In this document: positions 1 through 8,279 of the stretch, piece by piece
How positions within the stretch are numbered: position 1 is the stretch's first letter
How the letters are laid out: every line of letters begins with the position of its first letter
NCBI GenBank assembly: GCA_009602725.1
Contig: WELB01000310.1
Location: 110,029-128,666, forward strand
Length of the DNA: 18,638 bases
DNA from: Spirogloea muscicola
Lineage: Eukaryota > Streptophyta > Zygnematophyceae > Spirogloeales > Spirogloeaceae
Direction: 5' to 3'
Made by a program: the position numbers and the translations under genes
Notes under the pieces: model-generated
Told to the model about the DNA's origin: nothing
The model's input: the letters and a program-made list of their open reading frames with translations, nothing else
Database searches by the model: none

Positions 1-2
1 GT

Positions 3-245
3 GCTCTTGTTGCTGCTTCCGGGTCTCGTCTGCCTGCATCTTTTCCAGCTTCGAGCTACTCTGACCTGATGTTGCTCACCCGCGGGTATTGAGCTTCCTG
101 TGGTTTCGTCATGTCTAGTTGTCTAGATGCCTAGCTGTGTGTTTCCCTTCTTCTCGGCACCTGTTGTAGCTCTTTGGATTTTGTCCATTCTTTTCTGCCT
201 GGCTTCTGCCAGCCCCTCTCTTCTATGGGCGAGCTCTCTCTTCTC
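3..245 (+). mobile_element. Type I LINE 3' end (C-terminal codons, 3' UTR, terminal stem-loop), cut by window edge
   Basis: Frame 3 reads about 29 codons ending in SDLMLLTRGY and a TGA at 90-92. This matches the C-terminus of the other LINE fragments in the window (RALVAASGS here versus RALAAASGS at about 500-530). The 3' UTR that follows contains TTTGTCCATTC and a stem-loop CTGGC/GCCAG (199-203 and 208-212), then ATGGGCGAGC and a TC-rich tail ending near 245. That order is the same as in the copies at 440-763 and 6269-6677. The rest of the ORF lies left of the window. That it is a LINE is inferred from the ORF family, the tail and the truncation pattern. Confidence 0.6.
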
Positions 246-282
246 TCCTAGACCTGGGCCACTCCAGCATCTCGCAGGCCTT

Positions 283-361
283 GGGTTTTGAAGAGAAACA
301 AAGCAGCTACGGATCACTCAGTAACCCCTGCTCCTGCTAAGCAGCCTCAGGTCAGAGACGC
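283..361 (-). mobile_element. Inverted fragment of type I LINE 3' end
   Basis: On the minus strand this reads GAC CTG AGG CTG CTT AGC AGG, then an extra AGC AGG, then GGT TAC TGA, i.e. DLRLLSR-SR-GY-stop. It continues into GTAGCTGCTTTGTTTCTCTT, the same 3' UTR start found after the stop codons at 599-601 and about 6403. It lies head to head with the plus-strand copy at 440-763, so the two form an imperfect inverted repeat around 360-440. The two additional codons (SR) look like a 6-bp duplication. Confidence 0.6.
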
Positions 362-439
362 CGAACAAGGACTACACTGCAAAGCACGAGACGGTGCAGA
401 TGGATGCGCTCGCTGCAGACAAGCTGAAGGCGGGCGAGC

Positions 440-763
440 GAGGGGGGAGGGCGAGGCTACTACTCGCTGCAGAGGTCCATGGCCCGTGCGCTGCACCTGC
501 GTGCTGGCCGAGCCCTGGCTGCTGCCTCTGGCTCTGGCCAGGGGACATACTTCCAGGAGCATAGCCTCTCCGACCTGCGCCGGCTTAGCAGGGGTTACTG
601 AGTGGTTAGTAGCTGCTTTGTTTTTTCTTGTGTGCTTGTCACTTCTGCTGCTTCGCCTTAGGGCTTCGCCTGGCTTCCCCCCCCCCTCTTCTTGTACTCT
701 GTTCATTCTTTTTTGGGCTGGCTGTTCCAGCCCATATTCTCAATGGGCGAGCCCTTCTTCAGC
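440..763 (+). mobile_element. Type I LINE 3' end immediately upstream of the PC-esterase gene
   Basis: The plus strand reads YSLQRSMARALHLRAGRAL, then AAASGSGQGTYFQEHSLSD and LRRLSRGY with TGA at 599-601. This is the conserved C-terminus of the LINE family. The 3' UTR runs through a C-rich stretch to TGTTCATTCTTTTTT and a perfect 7-bp stem GGGCTGG (715-721)/CCAGCCC (727-733). It ends with AATGGGCGAGCCCTTCTTC at about 763. The minus-strand copy at 6269-6677 matches it along its length. It finishes about 52 bp before the presumed start codon of the next gene and has the same sense. Its 5' boundary is only approximate. Confidence 0.7.
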
Positions 764-814
764 TACTACTGGGAGCCCCGCGCGCCGCGCCCCGCGCCCC
801 GGCGGTGGTGCGCC

Positions 815-3355
815 ATGCCCCCCCCGCCCCGCCCCTCCTCCCTCTCCTCCTCGCCCTCCTCGCCGCCGCCTCCTCGCCCGCCTCCTCCGCCGGACCCGCG
901 CCCGACCACTTCGCCGCCTACGACGCCGCGCGCCTGCTGGCCCTGCCGCCCCGCTCCGCCCGCTCCCTGCTCGCCGACCGCGCCGCCTTCGCCGCGCGCC
1001 AGGGCGTGGATCCCGCGCAATCCGCCGCCGCGGGCGCCGCCTTCCACTGGGTGCGCCGCTACGCCACCCAGGGCTCCCCGCTCTACGGCCCCTCCCACCT
1101 GCGCGCCGACCCCGCCTACCTCCGCTATGCCTTTGCCCGCCTCGACGGCGCCCGCGCTCACACCGACCTCGACCTCGTGCTGGTACCCCTCTCCTCTCGC
1201 GCCTCACGCCTGCGCGCTGCACCACGCGGCCCCTGCTGCATTCCAGATTCCCAGCAGCGCCGCGCTGTCGCCCCCTTGGGCAGTCCTGCCCCCCTCTCCG
1301 CACGCTCGGCTCTGGATCCGTGATCCGCAGCAACCGGGGCTGAGAGCACTGCAGCGGCCAAGACTACCTGCAGCCTGACGGCTGCGGCTTGGCTGCCTGC
1401 GGCAGCTCTTTGCCGGCAAGCGTGTGGCTGTGGCGGGCGACTCCCTGAGCAACCAGGTGCACGACATGCTCGTGCTGTCGCTGCAGCACTACGGCTACGA
1501 GGCCTACATTGAGCACCCTCCGCGAAGGCACGCCCCTCCCCACCCCTGCTCACTCACCGTGACTCACTTCGCCTGGCCATGGCCTCGTCTCGGATCCATG
1601 GTTGGCTGAGCCCTCTTCTGACCCCTTGGCTCCTGCATGCCATCGGCAAGTCAGTTGGTGGACGCTGCGCGAGAGCGCCACACCTCGAGGATAATAATAG
1701 GGGCACTCTGGGGGCAGCGCAAGCGCGAGGTACTGCCATGCCAGGTGTTGCAGGCTCAGTGCAATGTGAGGGCGACGGACTGTTCTGTACCAAGGTTGGT
1801 TGCAGGGGCCACAGTCACTGTAACTGTGCGTGGGGACGAGACTGGCGGACCCATGAGCAGCCTGTGGGCTGACCACGCAATGCACGAGCAGAGCCACCGC
1901 TCAGTGCATCGGCTGACTTAGGACGTGGGCTGACTGGCAGGTACCTGTGCAATGGGAGTGATGATGACAGTGCTGATGACGTTGATGCCAAGATGGAGCT
2001 CCTCGACCCTCGCATCCGATACGTCGATGCACACTGCAAATCATGGATTGAAACATTTGTCTTTACGGGGCCGCTCTTCCAGAATATTACTTGGAATTAC
2101 TATCGAGGTGAGAGGGACAGCATTGGTGAGGTATGCAATGATTGCGCTGCTTTGGAAGCGCATGTGCCACTCGGTAGTAGACAATCACAAGCTGGGATTT
2201 GTACAGGTCACCCAGGAGTCATAGCCTCTGCAAACGACACCTGCAAATCCATGTATGTCTCTAGCCCGTCTGCTCTGTCTGATGGCCCGTCCTTGTGCTG
2301 GGCCACACTCGGAAGAGTAGCAGCATCAATTCCTCGTGTGTCTGGTGTCACTGACAGCGTACAAGTTGCCGGTGAAGGGGAAAGCAACAACCAAGTATGT
2401 CTTGTGGAAGGGCTCCATGGACCACCTCTTTCTTCACAATGATGTGGTATGACAGATGTATTGCTGCCTCTAGCTCAAAGACAACCTCCTATAGGACGAC
2501 TGGACACCTTGCTTCTTGCTGCGGCATTACACATGTGCGGCCTTGCCGCAGTGGCGGGGAGCTCAGATGTGGTTGCTTGCAACTGCTGTCGTTGACCGAC
2601 TGCTCTGTCCACCGCCAAGCAGGTGATTGCCAACTTGGGTGCACACTACCACTACGCGGCAGAAGATGAAGAGGGTGTCCCACAGCAGGAGCGTCTGAGA
2701 CAGCACTATGCTGAGTTCGCTGAGAGGTTCAGGAGCTTCAATGCCATTCCTGGCAAGCTCGGCTTCTTCAGAGAATCACTGCCACAGCACTTCTATTCCA
2801 GTAATGGATCTGGGGAGTACTCGGAAGTCAACGGAGTATCCGAAGCCAAGCTGGCCAAGTGTTATCCTGCTCCCAACCTCCATATACAGGTGCTCAGGAC
2901 GCCACCTTGATGAGGCACCGTGGATGGCCTACTTTGGGACTTCCATGAGCTCAGTGCTTGGTGTCCTCTGGGGTTCAGGATGCTGCTCTGTTGGCTGCCC
3001 ATAGCACTAGCTTTGCAATAGCAAGTTCGCAGGCAGTATCTGCAGCAGTGGAGGTGGGCCCTCTGCCTGACGGTCCTGTTCCTTGTGTCCTGATTCTGCA
3101 CCATTGCAGGCCTGGAAGAACCGGATACTGCACGAAGTCGCCGAGGAGTATGGGGTGATGGTGCAGCCAGTATTCTGGGAATTTAACATGCCACATTTCC
3201 ACTTTACACTCAACATTGGTCAGAAAAAGCGGGACTGCACGCATTTTGCACTCATTGTGGGATGGTGGGCTCCCCTGTTTGATTCATTCTACAGGACAGC
3301 AGCTCAGGCAATGTGCAGACACACGGCATCATTACCATACTGCTCCAGTTTTTAA
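815..3355 (+). CDS. PC-esterase / trichome-birefringence-like (TBL, PMR5/Cas1p-type) O-acetyltransferase-like protein, frame disrupted
   Basis: Members of this family O-acetylate or de-esterify wall polysaccharides in the Golgi or secretory pathway. The SGNH signatures are visible: GDS in the context AVAGDSLSNQ at 1436-1444, and DxxH as DCTH at 3233-3244. Between them are NLGAHYHY (about 2632) and FFRESLPQHFYS (about 2762). Likely exons are 815-1182, 1347-about 1395, about 1397-1527, 1941-2107, 2358-2446, 2623-2889 and 3110-3355 (TAA). The junctions 2107/2358, 2446/2623 and 2889/3110 are GT-AG and keep phase. The 1527/1941 junction needs a GC donor and is less certain. A hydrophobic signal sequence (PLLPLLLALLAAA, about 835-875) is one frame away from the ATG at 815, with a run of eight C between. 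A second frame change falls at about 1388-1400, between LQPDGCGL and RQLFAGKR. These could be sequencing errors or real lesions. Exon 1 is about three-quarters GC and later exons are near 50%. The family assignment is firm; the 5' half of the model is not. Confidence 0.75.
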
Positions 3356-4853
3356 GCTTCTTGACAGCCAGTGGCTGCTGAAAGTGCTCAATCATGTGTG
3401 GGGCTTCAATGGCAGATGCATGCAAGTCTTCTGAAGCCGTAGCATTGCAAACTTCTGGTGTACGCTATCTGCATGTATAGGTGTATTCGAGGCAGTGCAT
3501 CCGGTGTCTTGAAAGGGCTGAGATAGCTGCTGATAGTCCCAAGGGAGTATTCATTGACTTCGTAAGCAATATTGCGGGAGATGCTCGCATTGCTGCAACG
3601 ACCAATATTTCACTTGGCTGGCACCTTTGCATGTCACCAGTTGCAACTTCCGGTCGACTGGCCGTTCCAAATTCTCGCCCCTTTCAATCACCTGCATCTT
3701 CCTTCTCTGTTCAGCTTAGCCTGCCGCCTCCAGGAGACCCGCTAATATGGCTGATGCAGCATGAAGTGGTCGCATGAAGTGCAACCTGTGAGTCTTCACA
3801 ACTTCTTAGAATTTCTGGTATGCAAAATCAGTGGGATCAACATGAGCTCCGCATAAGGTAGGCTGACACACCACAATACAGAAAGGGTTGCCGGCGAGCC
3901 CATGGTGGCCTCTTGGATCGCACATCCTTCAGAGCCTGCAGACTGTTCTCGCCACTGTGTCAAGTACTTTGTGCAAAGGTCCGAAGTGCGTGGGCGTTTG
4001 GAGCCAGGAATACGTTTGGAGCAGGACGGCGATGGTCACTGCAAGACTTGGCAAGATGCAATCCGATTCGCCTAGCGAAGAAGGCCGTGCTGTGCGCTGT
4101 CTGGCCAGTATATGTGGGGCCTTGAGTACTCTGCTCCTAGTGGAGGCACTAGGAGGGAGTTTGTCACTTGGCCAGCCTCGCCTTCTCGCAGCTAGCATCT
4201 GCTTGAGCGAGGATCGGAGAGGATTGGTTGTGTCAAGGGAGAGGGCATGGATTGTGGTGCTGAGATGCAGTGCTCATGGATTCAAGGCCACGCCAGCGAA
4301 GCTCTATGTTCAGTCTAGGCAGGTGGCTGATGAAGTGGGCCAGGGAGGTCAGGCATGATAGACGGCCAAGTCAGAGCAGAAAGACTTCACTGAGCTTTCT
4401 TGAGGACACGCAGTTTTTGTTGGCCCACAGGTTCTCTCCTGATCACAAGCACGGTAGTTGCTCAGCAGTATCACTGACAGACCTTTGTGTCAAGGGCCGA
4501 AAAAACCCACCCCCGTCATCATGAAATGTGGCCAAATGGACTTCACCCCTGCTATCCGGAGAATCCTCTTCCTGGAGAGAAGCTATTTAGTCCAGTTGTG
4601 CAGCTTACCACGAAATGCACCTCATCCGCACAATCTTGTGCAGGAGTATCAATCTTCTGTGACACATCGTGGCTGCATGAACAACCAAATGCCGAACACA
4701 GACTGCTCTGGAGACGACGATGAAGCACAAGCGATTACAGTCCCATGCAGATACTCAGAAGAGTTTGGGTCTTGATAGCTGCTTGCCTGCCAGTCACTTA
4801 TGTATCACTTATATTCTGGCCACGCAGCTAGCTTCTCAACCCTATGATAGACA
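3356..4853. other. About 1.5 kb without a recognisable gene
   Basis: The region follows the PC-esterase stop codon and must contain its 3' UTR. Open frames exist (for example 3481-3777 and 3888-4358 on plus) but I recognise no domain in them. One short stretch, about 3505-3610, reads EIAADSPKGVFIDFVSNIAG and continues GDARIAATT, which looks more protein-like than its surroundings. It could be a remnant exon, but no start, splice or family evidence supports it. No LINE tail motif was seen here, unlike most other intergenic stretches. Confidence 0.35.
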
Positions 4854-4940
4854 GGTATCTCAGAGAGAGCACCCTTGGGTAAGGGAGAGGTCACCAGGTC
4901 GAATCCGGGCAAAATAAATACTAAATACTAAATAAATACT
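4854..4940 (+). pseudogene. tRNA-Thr(GGT)-like remnant with AT-rich simple tail
   Basis: The segment resembles the 3' two-thirds of a tRNA. It has a D-arm-like TATCTCAGAGAGAGC, then CACCC TTGGGTAA GGGAG, which is an anticodon arm like that of tRNA-Thr(GGT) but with one extra G in the loop. AGGTCA follows, and then GGTCGAATCC (4897-4906), a B box lacking one T. No acceptor stem pairs. It runs directly into AAAATAAATACT and further ATACTAAA-type units (4911-4940), like the tail of a retroposed tRNA or a SINE. Whether it came from a nuclear or organellar tRNA cannot be decided. Confidence 0.45.
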
Positions 4941-5221
4941 ATGAAATTCATGATGTACTCGACCAGGCAGATCCTGCATTACATGTCATGACACCCTTCG
5001 AGCACCCACGATATGTAAAAGCTAAGGGTTAAGGTAACCAAGGGATGAAGTACAGCCACTCACCCTCGATCAAGGACGCAAGGCACAAGGCAAGCACACT
5101 GCAGCTCTAATGCTCCATGGCTATGTAGGAAGGCATAGGACGCGGGGTTCAGCTTTGGATTGGAACATCAGCAGGCGGAAAGCTGGCAAGCTTCTGATTT
5201 TGCTGTGCCACGATTGCACCA

Positions 5222-6103
5222 TCAGACCATGGCTGCACACATGGACCGAAACCGTTGCCTAACGGCCCTGACGAATTTGGCGAAGTCGTTTGTTTTGTTT
5301 ACGTCCGCCAGCACGACCTCCAGATCAGCTATGTGGGGATTGCAATCCACGACTGCCAAGCAAGCGGCAAAACCGGGGCTCAGGTTGTGCTAGTTTCGTC
5401 GCCGTGTTGACGAGTTTGATCTGTTGAGACTCTGGCGACACTAGTGAGCAGTCTCACCAGAATACACGCGCGTGACGTGGAGGACGATGAAGAACTCCCT
5501 GGATGGAGCTCGCTCTTCGACGTTGGTGAAGACAAGCTTGAGTCTGTCCTCTGTGGGTGCGACGGGAAGATGAGGCCAGCCATCAGGCCAGGTGAGGACG
5601 AGGGCGGCGCCGAGTAAGGACCAACGATTGTCCGTCTTTCGCCAGTGTGTGCAGGGGCGCTCAGGGAGGGCCACTCACTTGAGGAGTGCTCAAAGCGGAG
5701 GCCGAGCAGCTCGCGGTACTTGGCCGCTGAGGCAGCCAGGGCCTGTAAGTGGGCTTCCTGCCGCCGTGCAGGGTCCCCCCAATCTTGCGGTAGGACGCGG
5801 AGGCAGGGCAACGGGAGGGATAGGCGGTGAGGGCGCGGCGAGCGAGTGGTGCTCGGCGTGGTTTGGGTGGCCGGGGGAGGGGAGCAGAGCAGCACGAGCG
5901 CACCGTGCGTGTCCCGTGTGACGTCGACGTGCAGGGCGGCGACGCGCGCGGAGAGCGAGGCCTCGTCGGCCTGCGCCTGGTGGAGGCAGGCGCGCGCGGC
6001 GGACAGCGCGGGGCGCAGGGCCAGCAGTGCGGCGGGGCCGGCAGCAGGAGCCGGCAGCAGGCCCTGCGACTGTGTGGCGAGCGCGGCGTCGGCGGCGNGC
6101 CAT
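5222..6103 (-). CDS. SPC25: Kinetochore protein SPC25 (NDC80 complex subunit)
   Basis: SPC25 pairs with SPC24 at the inner end of the NDC80 complex, which links kinetochores to spindle microtubules. The C-terminal globular domain is clear: AKYRELLGLRFEHSS, then KLVFTNVEERAPSREFFIVL, then VVDCNPHIADLEVVLADVNK and TNDFAKFVRAVRQRF, with stop TGA at 5222-5224. Exon 5679/5550 (intron donor GTGAGT, acceptor CACAG) and exon 5458/5352 (donor GTGAGA, acceptor GGCAG) both keep phase. Upstream is an Ala-rich helical region (ACLHQAQADEASLSARVAAL), consistent with the family's N-terminal coiled coil. The stretch 5758-5895 may be another intron (phase 0, GTGCTG...GGCAG), because the frame there reads Pro/Thr-rich. 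The likely ATG is 6101-6103. It is in frame only if the ambiguous base at 6098 is dropped, giving MAAADAALATQ. Exon 1 is very GC-rich; exons 2 and 3 are not. Confidence 0.85.
6098..6098. other. Ambiguous base N within the second codon of SPC25
   Basis: A single N lies five bases inside the predicted SPC25 start. With N counted, the ATG at 6101-6103 reads into an Arg-rich frame (RRRRRAR). With N removed, it opens the Ala-rich SPC25 frame. It is most simply an uncalled surplus base in the assembly. Confidence 0.7.
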
Positions 6104-6194
6104 GGGGGGCCGGGGCGGGGGGGGGGCCCTGGTGCTGCGGTTCGAATCAAACGGCAACGGCGTGCCGGGCCCCCGCCCGGGCGGCTTCGACTCC

Positions 6195-6268
6195 AGGGCC
6201 CTTGGCGTGCTGACCCGCGGGCAATGAGCGCGCGGTCGGCACAGCAGCTGGCGGCTTCCATGTGCACA
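6195..6268 (+). mobile_element. Short type II-like LINE 3' end
   Basis: The plus strand reads LGVLTRGQ followed by TGA at 6225-6227 and GCGCGCGGTCGGCACAGCAG. This resembles the type II 3' end at 10228 onward (VLTRGY, TGA, then GCGGGTCAGCTTAGCAGCAG). It is antisense to SPC25 and is cut off at 6268 by the minus-strand type I copy. The match is short, so chance similarity is possible. Confidence 0.35.
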
Positions 6269-6677
6269 CTAAGAAAGTGCTCGCCCACTGAGGATAGGGG
6301 CTGGAAAAGCCAGCCCAAAAAAGCAGCTACGAGCACGAGAAGGGGCCAGAGGAAGCGCCAAGTAAAACAAGCACACAAAGAAACAAAGCAGCTACGAATC
6401 AGTCAGTAACCCCTGCTAAGCAGCCGCAGATTAGAGATGCTGGGCTCCTGGAAGTGGGTCCCCTGGCCAGAGCCAGAGGCAGCACCGAGGGCTCTGCCGG
6501 CACGAAGGTGCAGCGCCCGGGCCATAGAGCTCTGCAGCGAGACGGCCACTTGCAGGTGTGCTTGGCCTCGGTGCTGCCCTTTCGCTCCTCTTTGGCAAGC
6601 CTCCACAGTTGGGAGCGCCATTTCTCCAGAGTTTGTGGCACAAGGGCCTTGCAATCTGCCATCCGTGCACCAATCAA
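6269..6677 (-). mobile_element. Type I LINE 3' end upstream of SPC25
   Basis: The minus strand reads IGARMADCKALVPQTLEKWR and WRLAKEERKG from about 6670. After a frame change it reads MARALHLRAGRALGAASGSG and ISNLRLLSRGY with a stop at about 6403-6405. The 3' UTR (GTAGCTGCTTTGTTTC, then CTTCTCGTGCTCGTAGCTGC) leads to the stem GGGCTGG/CCAGCCC (6298-6304 and 6310-6316 on plus). It ends with GGGCGAGCACTTTCTT at 6269. This is the mirror of the copy at 440-763, with extra upstream coding sequence. It is in the same sense as SPC25 and ends about 165 bp before its ATG. Confidence 0.7.
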
Positions 6678-6692
6678 CGACCTCTACGAGAT

Positions 6693-6775
6693 GACCGGTG
6701 CTTCCTGAGCGAGTCCGCTAAGCAGTAGGTCATGCACCAGGTAGTAGTACTTGCCTTCGTACTTCCGGCCGCCCC
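6693..6775 (+). mobile_element. Degenerate type II LINE 3' UTR fragment
   Basis: The order of blocks CTTCCTGAGCGAGTCCGCTA, AGCAGTAGGTCATG and CTTGCCTTCGTACTTCCGGCC follows the type II 3' end at 10235-10315 (TACTGAGCGGGTCAGCTTA, AGCAGCAGGTGACG, CTTGCCTTTGTACTTGGCC). It has substitutions throughout and no intact LTRGY codons, so it is an old copy. The next 260 bases, to 7034, contain nothing I can identify. Confidence 0.45.
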
Positions 6776-7034
6776 TGCCTTCCGCCGCTGAAGACACGCC
6801 TTTGCTCTTCCACACAGCGCCCGCCTCGATGCTGCCCAGCGTTGCTCTGCAGCTGCAGAAACATCGCGGCTTCAGCCCCTCCTGGCGGCCTCCCTATCAC
6901 TCTACCCCTCCCTCCGCACGCCCATACTCGCTCTCACCACAACCTCTGCATGCCCCGTGCCAGATACAGTCATTTCTAGGTGACCAGCTGCGAAGGCCAC
7001 CAAGAATGTAGCCAACACTGCGGTCAGGGTTTTG

Positions 7035-7424
7035 ATGATGGACAAGTCCGTCATCATCACGGGCGCTTCTTTCGGTCCCGGCTATTGAGTCATCCTACAC
7101 TACATTCGCGATGGCGCCAATGTCGCAGATAGTACTTCTCAGGCGTGCGGACAGTTTCAAGCTGCGACGAGTTTTCACGCCCTCGACCGCCTTTGTGCCT
7201 TGGCGCCAAAGATCTTGACAACATCTAGTTCTTGTTATGCTGTGTGTGTGTCCGCAGAGAGCATATTAAAAAGCAAATGCAGGTCGCGTGAGGATGACTG
7301 CGGAGGCCTGGGCTACATGATGAAAGACTTCCCCTTGCTGATTTCTCGAACCCCCAGATACCAGGGCCGCTCTTTGTCAACCTCGAACTTTACTACGAGG
7401 CAGTTGTCTGACGTAAGCTTTTAA
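7035..7424 (+). pseudogene. Short-chain dehydrogenase/reductase (SDR)-like pseudogene, N-terminal fragment
   Basis: From the double ATG at 7035-7040 the frame reads MMDKSVIITGASFGPGY, then TGA at 7086-7088, then VILHYIRDGANVADSTSQ. The pattern VIITGASxGxG plus a downstream DGANV is the dinucleotide-binding beta-alpha-beta start of classical SDR enzymes, with the glycine pattern GxxxGxG intact. The same frame stays open to TAA at 7422-7424, but I see no NNAG or YxxxK motif in it. The in-frame TGA four residues after the glycine motif, and the loss of later motifs, indicate a dead fragment. The parent gene is not in the window. Confidence 0.5.
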
Positions 7425-8279
7425 GGGCTAGGGACAGCGACAATAACAGTGTTTGACAAGATACTGTGAAGTAGGCCAGACGGCCGTTATAAGTGCGGAA
7501 GGCTTACACTAAAGGTGGGTGGCTGGTCAAGATGATGAGATATTTCAGAGGCACTAATCGGAGGGACAGCAGAGCACAACGTTGGTTATTCCTGTGAAGC
7601 GGATCCGCAAGTATGCCTACTGCTACGATCTGCAGTCATTGTGGATGTGAGCAGTTGCTATGACCAAGTGTGAAGTGGCCTATGTCGTGAGGAAGTGGCA
7701 GACGTCATGGAAATCGGGACCAAATTGTGAATGGAACCACGGCACTGGTGCTGCACGTCTTGGCGGGTCAGGATGTCAGTGACCAGCTCTGCCCGAAGGC
7801 TGTGGCCGAAGCCTAGAGCACCTTTGTCTGCGTCGACGTTGTGTCAACGTAAGAGCAATTGAGGCGTACTGCTGTGCCAGTCATGCTAGGTGTGTCACAT
7901 ACTCTGTGCTTTGCACATTTCGACAGCTTCAGGCTTTTCCATGAAATTACGCACAACTGAAAGTCAGGCTTTATGACAGATGTAAGAGTGTCATACACGT
8001 GGATCGCATAATCATACAGTCCATTCTCAATCACGATCACGGTTCTACTGATGCTCTTCAGAAACTACGGGGACCAAGTTCGACCTGCAGTTGCCCTATG
8101 CAGCATCTCTGACCCAACCCCCTTCTCAACGGGCTGACTGCATCCCCTGCAGTGCTGCCTGTTGTTGGGTTGCTTACATTAGTCGTAAAGTCTCAGGCTG
8201 AATACAGGCTACTGCTGGGAATGCACAAAGGCATCAGGTGCTCTTGGGCGCGCAGGTATGGCTGCACCATCTTCTTAAT
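7425..8279. other. About 850 bp without a recognisable gene
   Basis: The region lies between the SDR-like fragment and the 3' end of the CHRD gene, and its right part must hold the CHRD 3' UTR. A minus-strand frame at 7813-8040 (IENGLYDYAIHVYDTLTSV) is open but matches no family I know. I found no LINE tail motif, no tandem repeat and no convincing RNA gene. Confidence 0.35.

Noticed and set aside
780-1340. Long GC-rich minus-strand open frames opposite the PC-esterase first exon
   Set aside because: They are Arg/Gly-rich shadows of a GC-rich exon whose plus strand encodes a clear signal peptide and family context.
6138-6148. GGTTCGAATC resembling a tRNA B box near the SPC25 start
   Set aside because: No A box or paired arms at suitable distance on either strand. 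The surrounding sequence is low-complexity GC-rich leader, so it is taken as chance.
5592-6409. Long plus-strand open frames opposite SPC25 exon 1
   Set aside because: They are antisense to a recognised SPC25 coding exon and run on into a LINE UTR; no domain was seen.
7086-7088. In-frame TGA in the SDR-like fragment as a selenocysteine codon
   Set aside because: The position, next to the cofactor-binding glycines, is not a redox site in SDR enzymes, later family motifs are missing, and no SECIS-like hairpin was recognised.
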